From Pedosphaera parvula Ellin514 (GTDB lineage: Bacteria > Verrucomicrobiota > Verrucomicrobiia > Limisphaerales > Pedosphaeraceae): a DNA stretch of 64,000 nucleotides. The translations under genes and the position numbers were made by a program. Below, in pieces: positions 18,538-26,840 of the stretch; the stretch's first letter is position 1; each line of letters begins with the position of its first letter. Under the pieces are notes generated by a model. The model was not told the origin of the DNA, searched no databases, and saw nothing but the letters and a program-made list of their open reading frames with translations. The stretch spans positions 1-64,000 of the forward strand of contig NZ_ABOX02000024.1 of NCBI RefSeq assembly GCF_000172555.1, written 5' to 3'.

Positions 18538-19025
18538 GTAATTATTTTCTATACCGAACGCCGAAAGAAATTTCTGGATGGCAGGAGGGATTTTGGTTTG
18601 AGGCAAGGCGGAGGCCGCAGGCGCTATCCGTAGATAGCGACTAGGCTGACAACGCCGCCTCAAATCAAAAGCACCCTGTACTCAATGATTAACGAAGTTC
18701 CTCTTTCCTCAGGATTATGACTTTTTCAGTCTCCACATTCATTCGGCTTACCGCTTCCTTTCATTCCAGTTCTTTTCCCATTCCGGAAATTAATTTTGGC
18801 ATTCGGTATAATGGAAAAAATGGGTTCAGCTCTTTGATAAACGAGTGGCAAGTAAGTTTTCTCAGGAGGCAACTAAGCTTTCACTGTGCGGCTTGAAATG
18901 GGAACGGAGAAAAGAATAGTTCATTCATTTGCCGGTATTTGTATCAGAATGTTTGCAGGGCATGGAGATAGCTTGCGCGGAGAATCTCAGGTGTTGGCTG
19001 ACAGTGTAGCAACCCTGATGTAGCA
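18538..19025. other. Intergenic region without a gene, carrying an 80-bp hairpin
   Basis: No supportable coding frame. It contains the hairpin element at 18591-18670 and then AT-rich sequence up to the sulfotransferase gene. Confidence 0.6.
18591..18670. repeat. 80-bp REP-like hairpin element
   Basis: Outer arms TTTTGGTTTGAGGC (18591-18604) and GCCTCAAATCAAAA (18657-18670) pair over 14 bp with one G-T. GGCG (18607-18610) and CGCC (18653-18656) extend the stem past a 2-nt bulge. A separate inner stem CGCTATC/GATAGCG with a CGTA loop lies at 18622-18639. There is no T-tail. The architecture fits an intergenic REP or MITE-type repeat. Confidence 0.6.
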
Positions 19026-20573
19026 ATGAAGCGGCAACAACTTATTTCCAGCGGAATCATCGCACGGATTTTCCACGATGCGATGGAAGCCTCCCGACGA
19101 CAGGATTACGATCACACGATTGAAATTCTTAAACGCGGCAACCGATTGGATCCGGCGAACTCACGCATTTTGCTCGATCTTGGCCGGGTGAATCTGATGC
19201 GGTATCAGCGGGCGGAGGCGGAGGGATGGTTTGAACGGGCGGTGCGGATTTCCCCGCGTCGGGCGGAAACTCTCTTGATGGCCGGCAATCATTGCCAGCA
19301 TTACGGGCAACTGGAGATGGCCCAACGCTATTTTGCCCGTGCCGCTGAAGAAGCCGAGGCTTCGACTGAGGTGTTTGTAAATCTGGCCGAGCTTTATGAA
19401 CGGCAACGTCGGCCGCAGGAATCGGCGCAGATGCTCGAGCGTGCGTTGCGTTCAGATCCAACCAGTGGCCGGGCATTGATCTTCCGGGCAAGGATGCGGC
19501 GTCAGGCGGGTCAGGTTGAAGGTTCTGAACAATTGCTGAGAACGGTTTCCGAGCGACCCAACCTGGACCCATGGGTGCGGGCACAAGCGGGTTATGAATT
19601 GGGAGCGTTGTACGACAGTTGCGGGCAATATGACCACGCTATGAGCGCTCTCGTGCAGGCGAAGTCTTTGCTGCGTCCCGGGGCGACCGGGGCCATGGCG
19701 GCATTGCAATCGATGTACGCCGAAGTGAACCAGATGGAGCAGAATGCTTCGGCGAGTACATTTCAACAATGGTTTGAGGCGCAGAAGGAATTGGGACCGC
19801 TTCAGAAGGTGGCGCTGCTTTGCGGTTACCCGAGGTCAGGCACAACCTTGCTGGAACAAGTGTTGGACTCGCATCCTTCGATTGTTTCGGCGGAGGAAAC
19901 TCCGGTATTGCATGAGGAAGCTTTCATTCGCTTTTACACGAATCGTCCAGCGAACGCTTCCCTGTTTTCAATCCTCAATGCGGCCTCCGTCGATCGCCTG
20001 CAGTTGGCGAGGAAAAATTATTTTCAAAACATTCAGGCATTCATCGGACAGAATATCGGTGAGCGTTTGCTGATTGATAAAAACCCTCCGCTTACACTCA
20101 TCCTGCCAATGATTATTCGAGTGTTGCCGGAGGTTAAATTTCTGGTGGCGTTGCGTGATCCCCGGGATGTTTGCTTGAGCTGCTTTATGCAGCCATGGCC
20201 GGTGAATCCCATCAGTTCGGCCTATCTGACTTTTGAGGATACGGTCAAAGATTATGCCATCACGATGAATGTTTGGAGAAAGGTGAGGCCGTTGATGCAA
20301 AATCCAGCCATGGAAGTGCGCTATGAGGATATGGTGGAGAATTTGGAGGCGGAGGCCCGCCGAACGTTGGAATTCCTGGGCATGGGCTGGGATGCGAAAG
20401 TCCTGAACTTTCACGAACATGCGAAAGCGAAGACGGTGCGTTCGCCGACCTACCTGGACGTCGCAAAGCCGGTGTACCGGCGGGCGATGGGGCGCTGGCG
20501 CAATTACGAGAAATATTTCGAGCCGCACCTGGCGAAGTTGGAACCGTTCTTGCGGGCGTTTGGTTATTCCTAA
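19026..20573 (+). CDS. TPR-repeat sulfotransferase
   Basis: The 515-residue protein has N-terminal tetratricopeptide repeats (about 20-220) and a C-terminal sulfotransferase domain (about 262-510). The 5'-phosphosulfate loop GYPRSGTTLLEQ is intact, as are DPRDVCLSCF and the later VRYEDMVENLEAEARRTLEFLG, which is the 3'-phosphate region. It should transfer sulfate from PAPS to a protein or glycan acceptor. No export signal is seen. It stands alone on the plus strand. Confidence 0.9.
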   Translation: MKRQQLISSGIIARIFHDAMEASRRQDYDHTIEILKRGNRLDPANSRILLDLGRVNLMRYQRAEAEGWFERAVRISPRRAETLLMAGNHCQHYGQLEMAQRYFARAAEEAEASTEVFVNLAELYERQRRPQESAQMLERALRSDPTSGRALIFRARMRRQAGQVEGSEQLLRTVSERPNLDPWVRAQAGYELGALYDSCGQYDHAMSALVQAKSLLRPGATGAMAALQSMYAEVNQMEQNASASTFQQWFEAQKELGPLQKVALLCGYPRSGTTLLEQVLDSHPSIVSAEETPVLHEEAFIRFYTNRPANASLFSILNAASVDRLQLARKNYFQNIQAFIGQNIGERLLIDKNPPLTLILPMIIRVLPEVKFLVALRDPRDVCLSCFMQPWPVNPISSAYLTFEDTVKDYAITMNVWRKVRPLMQNPAMEVRYEDMVENLEAEARRTLEFLGMGWDAKVLNFHEHAKAKTVRSPTYLDVAKPVYRRAMGRWRNYEKYFEPHLAKLEPFLRAFGYS

Positions 20574-20684
20574 AAGCGGTTGATTGATTTGGGGGTAGAA
20601 GGTTGGGCGTTCATGGTGCCTGACAAGCTGAAAGGCACGGTCCCATGCCGATCACGCAGGCCTCTCCATTTATTAATTAATTGC

Positions 20685-20708
20685 AAATAAGTGAACGTTC
20701 ATTTATTT
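20685..20708. promoter_or_regulatory. Palindromic TetR-family operator
   Basis: A 24-bp palindrome centred between 20696 and 20697, core TGAACGTTCA, with matching AT arms and a single mismatched pair. It ends 7 bp before the start of the TetR-family gene, the usual place for an autoregulatory operator. Confidence 0.8.
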
Positions 20709-20715
20709 ATAACTC

Positions 20716-21309
20716 ATGCGCGTGCGCGACCCTCGTAAAGAAAAAGCCATTCGCGATCAGGCTCTGGCCATGATCGTGAAGCATGGCTTTGACGGGCTCA
20801 GCATGCAGAAGCTTGCCCGGGCCGCCCACGTTTCGCCGGCCACCATTTATATTTATTTTCAGGATCGCGAGGATCTGATCTTAAAGCTTTATGCCGAAAT
20901 CAGTGAGCGGATGTTCGCGGCAACACTGGAGAATTTCGATCCGGCGATGGCCTTTGACGAGGGGCTCAAGGTGCAATGGATCAATCGCGCCCGCTATTTC
21001 CTCAAGCATCCCATGGAAATGCACTTCATGGAACAAATCCGGTTTTCGCCCCTGCACGAGCGTGCTTTTCGGGCCACCGGTTGCAAGTTCAATGAGCTGA
21101 TGAAGGCTTTTGTCCGCAACGCGATCCAACGCAAGCAATTGGTCAGGGTGCCGGTGGAAGTGTATTGGTCTGTGGCTTTCGCACCGCTCTATCAACTCGT
21201 CAAATTTCACATGCATGGCAAGGGGCTCCCGGGCACTGGGACGTTCGTTCTCGATGACAAAACCATGCTGCTTACCCTCGATCTTGTTTTGAAGGCTTTG
21301 AAACCCTGA
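20716..21309 (+). CDS. TetR/AcrR family transcriptional regulator
   Basis: The 197-residue protein has an N-terminal TetR helix-turn-helix (about 8-55: MIVKHGFDGLSMQKLARAAHVSPATIYIYFQDREDLI) and a helical ligand-binding C-terminal domain. A 24-bp palindrome stands directly upstream and the efflux gene begins 5 bp downstream, so it most likely represses itself and the MFS gene and is released by a toxic ligand. The ligand cannot be told from sequence. Confidence 0.92.
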   Translation: MRVRDPRKEKAIRDQALAMIVKHGFDGLSMQKLARAAHVSPATIYIYFQDREDLILKLYAEISERMFAATLENFDPAMAFDEGLKVQWINRARYFLKHPMEMHFMEQIRFSPLHERAFRATGCKFNELMKAFVRNAIQRKQLVRVPVEVYWSVAFAPLYQLVKFHMHGKGLPGTGTFVLDDKTMLLTLDLVLKALKP

Positions 21310-21314
21310 TTCCC

Positions 21315-22580
21315 ATGAAATTTACCCGCTACCAGATCTTTGTCGTGGCCGTTTTGGCCTTTTTGCAATTCACCATCATTCTCGATTTCATGATCCTCTC
21401 GCCGCTTGGAGCCATGCTGCTTGAGGAATTGAAGATTCCGACGACAAAATTTGGTCTCGTGGTTTCCGTTTATGCCTTTAGTGCGGGGGTATCCGGGCTG
21501 CTAACTGCCGGCTTTGCTGATAAGTTCGATCGGAAAAAGCTGCTGCTGTTTTTCTATACTGGTTTCATCCTTGGCACCGTTCTGTGCGGCATTGCTTCCA
21601 ATTACCATTTCCTACTGATCGCCCGTATTGTGACGGGACTTTTCGGGGGAGTTATTGGTTCCATCACCATGGCCATCACGGCTGATCTTTTTGCCCTGGA
21701 AATGCGGGGTCGCGTCATGGGGATTGTGCAGACCGCTTTTGCCGCCAGCCAGGTAATGGGGCTGCCCATGGGGCTGTTCCTTTCCAATCATTGGGGCTGG
21801 CATGCTCCGTTCCTGATGATTGCTGGTATCGGAACTGCCGTCGGTGTGGTGATTGCGATTGGCTTGAAGCCCATTGACGCGCATCTAAAAATTAAGAATG
21901 ACCGGAATGCTTTCGAGCACTTATTTAAGACCGTTCTCAGACCCAACTACCTGCGGGCTTTTGCTGCCACCGTAGTGCTTGCCACTGGAGGCTTCATGCT
22001 GATGCCGTTTGGCTCGACATTCACGGTCCATAACCTTGGGATTTCCATGGACAAGTTGCCGATGATCTACATGGTTACAGGCACCTGCGCCATCATCGCG
22101 GGGCCGTTGATTGGCCGACTTAGCGATGCAATTGGCAAATACCCGGTGTTCTTCATGGGCTCGGTGCTTGGGATGATCATGGTTGTCATTTATTGCAATT
22201 TGGGGATCACACCGCTTTGGGCAGTCATCCTTGTGAGCGTCCTGCTTTTCATCGCAATCTCAGCGCGCATGATCTCCATTTCCGCCCTGATCTCGGCAGT
22301 TCCTGACATGAAGGATCGCGGGGCGTTCATGTCTGTGAATGCCTCCACGCAGCAATTTGCGGGTGGGATTGCGTCAGCGTTGGCCGGATTGATTGTCGTG
22401 CAGAATCAGAGTGGTAAACTGGAGCGGTATGGTTTGCTTGGCTACGTGGTGGTGTGCGCCATGCTGGTTACCCTGGGGCTGATGTATTCCATTCACAAAA
22501 TGGTGCAGGCAAAAGCCAAGGCGATGCCTACCGCTGAGGCAGCTGGAAAAGAAGCAGTGCCGGCGTCGACCGGACGGTGA
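21315..22580 (+). CDS. MFS transporter (drug/metabolite efflux type)
   Basis: The 421-residue protein has about 12 transmembrane helices and the MFS motif A between helices 2 and 3 (GFADKFDRKKLLL). TM1 has FLQFTIILDFMILSPLG and TM4 has IARIVTGLFGGVIGS, the style of proton-coupled sugar-efflux and drug exporters. It is 5 bp behind the TetR-family regulator and shares its palindromic operator region. Substrate is unknown. Confidence 0.9.
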   Translation: MKFTRYQIFVVAVLAFLQFTIILDFMILSPLGAMLLEELKIPTTKFGLVVSVYAFSAGVSGLLTAGFADKFDRKKLLLFFYTGFILGTVLCGIASNYHFLLIARIVTGLFGGVIGSITMAITADLFALEMRGRVMGIVQTAFAASQVMGLPMGLFLSNHWGWHAPFLMIAGIGTAVGVVIAIGLKPIDAHLKIKNDRNAFEHLFKTVLRPNYLRAFAATVVLATGGFMLMPFGSTFTVHNLGISMDKLPMIYMVTGTCAIIAGPLIGRLSDAIGKYPVFFMGSVLGMIMVVIYCNLGITPLWAVILVSVLLFIAISARMISISALISAVPDMKDRGAFMSVNASTQQFAGGIASALAGLIVVQNQSGKLERYGLLGYVVVCAMLVTLGLMYSIHKMVQAKAKAMPTAEAAGKEAVPASTGR

Positions 22581-22950
22581 GTGGCGAGCCTGTTTTGCTT
22601 TTGCCTCCTGAGGGCCTTGTTTTAGTCGCGCACGGTGGTTCCGTCGGCGAGGTGCAGTTCGTCACGTTCAAAGGTTTCGACGCTGGATATTTCAAGGACC
22701 CAAAGATGAGGCTTTGCAATGTTTTGCGGCTGGATGGTTCGGGTGAAGGGAAACGCCAAGGGGTCGATGAATAGCAGGGTAGTATTCTGCATTTGACGCT
22801 GATGAGTCCCGGTTCCGGTTAGAATGAAAATGCAGGAGAATACTACCCGGATGTTTACATTTCGATGAAAGCTACCAATAATCGAAAACGATCCTTATCG
22901 TGTCGCGAGCGAAAGGGAAGTCATAAAACACATTCGGTGGAGACATGTAA
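22581..22950. other. Intergenic region with a large inverted repeat
   Basis: Short open frames here overlap the MFS stop and show no domain or good start. The notable content is the inverted repeat at 22777-22848. GGTGGAGA just before 22951 serves the HEAT-repeat gene. Confidence 0.55.
22777..22848. repeat. 72-bp inverted repeat / hairpin
   Basis: Left arm GGGTAGTATTC plus TGCATTT (22777-22794) pairs with AAATGCA, a GGA bulge, and GAATACTACCC (22828-22848). That gives 18 base pairs around a 33-nt loop. It could be a small mobile repeat or a structured leader of the gene at 22951; there is no T-run. Confidence 0.7.
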
Positions 22951-24405
22951 ATGAAGCGATGGTTTCGATCTCGTTGGCTTTGGGTGGCATTGGTGCTTGC
23001 ATTGATTCTTTTTGGGGGAGTGGTTTTCCTTCAGCACAGCGTTGATAATGTCATGCATCCTGCCCTGGACAAGCTTTCCAAGCTCCCCTTGAGTCAGCGG
23101 TGGTCGGACTCGGAGATGCTGAAAATCCGCGAGCTTGGGGTGAGGGCTGTGCCTTCCCTGCGCCGGGTTTTGAAGGAGAAGGACAGTCCAACAATCCGTT
23201 TTTTATTGTGGGTCAAAGGGAAGTGGCCAGGCGTCACCAAATATAATTCGCATTTTCCAGATCCGGCCAAATTGACGGAGCGCCGTTCGACGGCCTGCCA
23301 GGTAATACAAACCTTGGGGCCGGCTGGAAGGTCTGCCGCGCCGGAGCTCATTGAAATTCTCAAAGGCAAGGACCTTCGTGACCTGAATGCAGCGATGATG
23401 GCGTTGGGTGGGATCGGGGTTGATGCCGATATTTGTGAACGGCTCGATGCGGTCCTGGAAAAAGGAGTTCCCGAGTGGCCTCGTTGTTACATGATGTCCG
23501 CCCAGGCAGCAGTGAAACCGCCCTCCGCGCGAACGCTCAAAATCCTGGTGGCCGCGCTGGCGGATAGCTCCCCCCATGTCCAGAATCACGCTGTGCAGAC
23601 ACTTGGGAGTCTTGGAGTCAACACCCCTGAGATTGTCGCAGGTTTGAAGCATCTGCAGTCTGTCGCTTCAGATCCGTTGATCCAGGCATCATCGTTGGCG
23701 GCTCTTTGGAATCTTGAGCATGACTCGGCGATGGTTTTCCCCGGGTTCGTCAAGCTCCTTGAAAATGAAATTGCCAATTTTAAGCCATTGTCAGGGGGTG
23801 GGAGCGGAGGCCAGGGAGTTGATCGCGGCGACCAAATAGTCATGGGGGCTGGTGATGCTTTTCAAAGAATGAAACTCGAAGGCCGTGATAAATCCGAGGC
23901 TCTCCGACTCTTTGAATCGTACTGCGACAAGTCCGATCGGATCTTCATTCGCATGCTGATGCTGCCAACCATGATTGAGCTTGGATATCCGCGGGACAAA
24001 TGCCTCGATGTTTGCCGCAAGGGCCTGGATTGCAGTGAAGATTATTATCGCATTCAAGCGGCTGAATTATTGGCAACTGTGGCGGAGAAATATTCGATGG
24101 AAGGAATTGACCTTGATGCGCTCTTCCACGATCGAGATGTCGCAGTACGCGTTTACGCTGCGAAGGTGCATTGGCTCAAGAACCGCAACGCGAAGGTGGT
24201 TGTGCCGGTTTTGATCGAATCGCTCGACCGTGCCAAATATCAGTCTTATTATTATGCTCAAGTTCAGCCAGCTGCATTGAAGCTTTTGGGTGAAATCGGG
24301 CTGGAGGCCAACGAAGCGGCTGGATCCTTGGAGAAGGTGTTGCATGACCCTGACCCGGCAATCGTAAAGCTGGCATCTGAAGCGCTGGTGAAAATTCGGA
24401 AATAG
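22951..24405 (+). CDS. Membrane-anchored HEAT-repeat protein
   Basis: The 484-residue protein has one N-terminal membrane segment (about 10-28: WLWVALVLALILFGGVVFL). A long run of HEAT/armadillo-like helical pairs follows, for example GPAGRSAAPELIEILKGKDLRDLNAAMMALG and LLGEIGLEANEAAGSLEKVLHDPD. Such solenoids are protein-binding scaffolds, here facing the periplasm. No enzymatic motif is seen and no partner is evident from the neighbours. The start has GGAGA at good spacing. Confidence 0.8.
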   Translation: MKRWFRSRWLWVALVLALILFGGVVFLQHSVDNVMHPALDKLSKLPLSQRWSDSEMLKIRELGVRAVPSLRRVLKEKDSPTIRFLLWVKGKWPGVTKYNSHFPDPAKLTERRSTACQVIQTLGPAGRSAAPELIEILKGKDLRDLNAAMMALGGIGVDADICERLDAVLEKGVPEWPRCYMMSAQAAVKPPSARTLKILVAALADSSPHVQNHAVQTLGSLGVNTPEIVAGLKHLQSVASDPLIQASSLAALWNLEHDSAMVFPGFVKLLENEIANFKPLSGGGSGGQGVDRGDQIVMGAGDAFQRMKLEGRDKSEALRLFESYCDKSDRIFIRMLMLPTMIELGYPRDKCLDVCRKGLDCSEDYYRIQAAELLATVAEKYSMEGIDLDALFHDRDVAVRVYAAKVHWLKNRNAKVVVPVLIESLDRAKYQSYYYAQVQPAALKLLGEIGLEANEAAGSLEKVLHDPDPAIVKLASEALVKIRK

Positions 24406-24725
24406 CACATGCCGCGGGACCACTCAGGGTCCGGCATCCTGGCATGGCTGCGGAGCCATTGAGAAGGTATGAGGAAGGAATGGGAGATGCTCGCTTTGCT
24501 CGCGCCGCCATGCGGCAAAGTGTGGGGGATTATATTGGTTTGTTTACCCGGGGGTGCTTGCGCACGGCCACAAGCCCGAGGGACGGGCTGGCCGCGGGCT
24601 ACCTTACTTGCACACTTTCAGCGTGCGAGGAACACCTCTCGTTGCTCGACGGCTACGGGGAAGGTTAGCGGTAGAGGCAGGCAAACCCTTCATCAAACAG
24701 AGCTGTGCCAGCGTCCCACGGCCTG
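24406..24725. other. Intergenic region, no gene supported
   Basis: Several short overlapping frames occur but none has a domain or a consistent start. A small hairpin AGCCCG/CGGGCT flanked by GGCC on both sides lies at 24566-24593. Confidence 0.5.
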
Positions 24726-26408
24726 TCATTGTGAAACCGGCGACAGCAGCTTCCGCTCCATTAAAACATAATTCTGGGTGTTTTTGATCGCGTCGGCCCT
24801 CATTTCTTGAAACTTGTTTAGTTCGTCGGGGCTGAGAAAGGCGCTGGCGCGCGCGGCGGTCTGGGCGAAGATGTTGTCCTTAAGCTGGATGTTGTAGGCG
24901 GCTTCATCTTCCGAAGCGAAGTTGCCCGGATTTGCCGCTACCATCGTCTGGTAATTGGCGGGCAGGCCGGCGGCTGCCAGTGCGGATTGGGTGGCATCCT
25001 GCATGGCCTGTAACAGACGGCTTTTCTTGTCGGCCACCATTGCCGGGTCGCCGGTTAGACTGGACGCGAATGAATTGACGAACAGGGTGCTGCTGATGTT
25101 CTTTGTGTAATCCTGAAATTGCGTCAAGGCGTCGTCTCCGAGCAGCGCCTGGACCTTGCCTTGAAGTGCCGTATCCGATGCGGAGAAAATCTGCCTCACC
25201 TCCGCCTGAGATTTGTGGTCACGCAAGGCCTGCGTGATGAGGTCGAGGCTATCCATGACATGGTCGGCCATTAGGTCGTTCAACTGCCCCGTTTGTTCGG
25301 GTGTCAATTGCAGACGTTTGGCGAGATCGGAGTAAATGCCGCTTGAAACCATTTTATTGTGTTCGCGAATGCTTTTCCGGGTTTCCGGATTGGCGAGTGC
25401 CTTGCTGACGGCGCTCTGACTGTCAGCGGCGGCTTTTTCCTGGCGCAATGTGCCCACTTGGCTGCGGAGTTTTAAGAGTTCGGAGGGATTCTTTTTCACC
25501 CTTGCCAACTCATCCGTCAGGGCCGACAGCCGGTTCGTGGCGTCGTCGCGCTCGCGCCGCAGTTGTTGGAGTTGGTCGGTCAGTGGCGCCTGCTGCTGCT
25601 GGAGCGCCTGGTTTTGTTCGCGCAGTTGCAAGGCTTGGTGTGCTTCGTAGATTCCGGCCCCGGCGAGCACGGCGACGGTGAGGGTGACAACGGCTTTTTG
25701 CAGTGTGGTCATGGCAATGATTTTAGTGGCGGTGATTGCGGTGGAAGTGGCAACGGCAGTTCCGGAGATAACGGCGGCGGCGGTGATGGCGGTTGCAAGT
25801 CCGACGGGCGCGGATTGAACGGCGTTGGCGGCGATGACAACCGACAGCGCCGCAGCGGTCGTCGTTATACCCTTTTTGGCGAAATGTTCGCGGAGTTTTT
25901 CCAGCGCACGGTCGACGCGCTTCCGTGCAGCGTCCTCGCTCAGGCCGAGTCTCTCGCCGATCTCGGCCAACTGCCGGTGCTCAAAGTAACGCAGCAGAAT
26001 CGCCTCGCGGTCTGCATCATTGAGTTCATGCATGACGGCGTCGAGCGCATGACGGAGCGTGGTCCAATCCAATTCGGGGCCGGAGTCGAGAAGTAATTCG
26101 CGCATGGAGTGAGCCTCCTGTTCGTGTGTGTGACGGCGTTGCTCCGTCCGCACGGCTTTGTTGGCGGCGAAGTGAGAGCTGGTGTAGAGCCAGCCGGTCA
26201 AGGTCTGGTGAGTCGAGAGGGACGCCGCCTTGCGGGCAAGGTCGCGGAAAACAGTCTGGGCAACATCTTGCGCCAGGTGAGCGTCGCCATTGACCTGCCG
26301 CAAGGCTGCCGAATAGACCAGATCCAGGTGCCGCCGAACCAATTCGGCAAACGCATCCTCAGACCCGGCCTCCGCATAGCGGCGAAGCAAATCACTATCG
26401 CTTGTCAT
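24726..26408 (-). CDS. ECF sigma factor with fused membrane segment and C-terminal helical domain
   Basis: The 560-residue protein begins as an ECF sigma factor: region 2 at about 10-80 (AFAELVRRHLDLVYSAALRQ, DVAQTVFRDLARKA) and region 4 at about 125-175 (YFEHRQLAEIGERLGLSEDAARKRVDRALEKLR). A typical ECF factor ends near residue 190. Here an Ala/Thr-rich hydrophobic stretch and a likely transmembrane helix (about 235-255) follow, then a Gln/Leu coiled coil (about 260-335) and a helical domain to the end (LQLTPEQTGQLNDLM and related). Membrane tethering would hold the sigma part inactive, so the fused tail may replace a separate anti-sigma factor; this is inference. Similar fusions are known in Verrucomicrobia. 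Confidence 0.85.
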   Translation of the reverse strand: MTSDSDLLRRYAEAGSEDAFAELVRRHLDLVYSAALRQVNGDAHLAQDVAQTVFRDLARKAASLSTHQTLTGWLYTSSHFAANKAVRTEQRRHTHEQEAHSMRELLLDSGPELDWTTLRHALDAVMHELNDADREAILLRYFEHRQLAEIGERLGLSEDAARKRVDRALEKLREHFAKKGITTTAAALSVVIAANAVQSAPVGLATAITAAAVISGTAVATSTAITATKIIAMTTLQKAVVTLTVAVLAGAGIYEAHQALQLREQNQALQQQQAPLTDQLQQLRRERDDATNRLSALTDELARVKKNPSELLKLRSQVGTLRQEKAAADSQSAVSKALANPETRKSIREHNKMVSSGIYSDLAKRLQLTPEQTGQLNDLMADHVMDSLDLITQALRDHKSQAEVRQIFSASDTALQGKVQALLGDDALTQFQDYTKNISSTLFVNSFASSLTGDPAMVADKKSRLLQAMQDATQSALAAAGLPANYQTMVAANPGNFASEDEAAYNIQLKDNIFAQTAARASAFLSPDELNKFQEMRADAIKNTQNYVLMERKLLSPVSQ

Positions 26409-26840
26409 AACTATGTAATAGCACCCGGCGGAATAAAAACCGGACAGAAAAGTTGCGTTTTGGCGACAGATCGGCCTTCACGCCGGGCAAATGGCAGGAG
26501 CAGCAAAAAGGCATTCATGGCTTTGTCTGTCGATTAGTTCCAATGGGCGAATGGAATGCATACTATTATGTAGAGTGTCGAATGAAAAATAGAGTTGCAG
26601 ATGGTGCGCGTTGGGACGGATTCCCGGATTTCGGTCGGTATCGGAAGGCGTGGAAAATTTCAAATTTCGAATTTCAAATGTTGAATTGATGACGGGGAGG
26701 TTGATGAATGTCAGGGAAATTGTGAATGAAACGACGAAATTGTGCCTAGGAAAGTAGTCGACAAGCCATGTCGTTTCGAGATATGAAAATTATGGAGGCA
26801 AGCTGGATAACCACTCCAATAAATGAAAGAAACATAGACT
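26409..26840. other. Intergenic region between divergent sigma and GH27-like genes
   Basis: No gene is supported. A short AT-rich iteration of TTTCAAA/TTTCGAA lies at 26656-26680. Promoters for both flanking genes should be here but none is distinctive. Confidence 0.5.

Noticed and set aside
22577-22774. Small open frame overlapping the MFS stop codon
   Set aside because: No domain and no conserved-looking composition; the ATGA-like overlap alone is not enough.
22799-22830. CTGATGAG followed by a short stem, like a hammerhead ribozyme core
   Set aside because: The stem II region cannot close next to the GAA, there is no GAAA in the right place, and no room for the third stem; it sits by chance in the loop of the inverted repeat.
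24444-24787. Three overlapping short frames between the HEAT-repeat and sigma genes
   Set aside because: Composition follows GC-rich hairpin sequence, and the frames run into the sigma gene antisense; none is convincing.
26656-26680. Iterated TTTCAAA/TTTCGAA as a possible regulator site or CRISPR-like repeat
   Set aside because: Too short and imperfect, with no spacers; ordinary AT-rich iteration.
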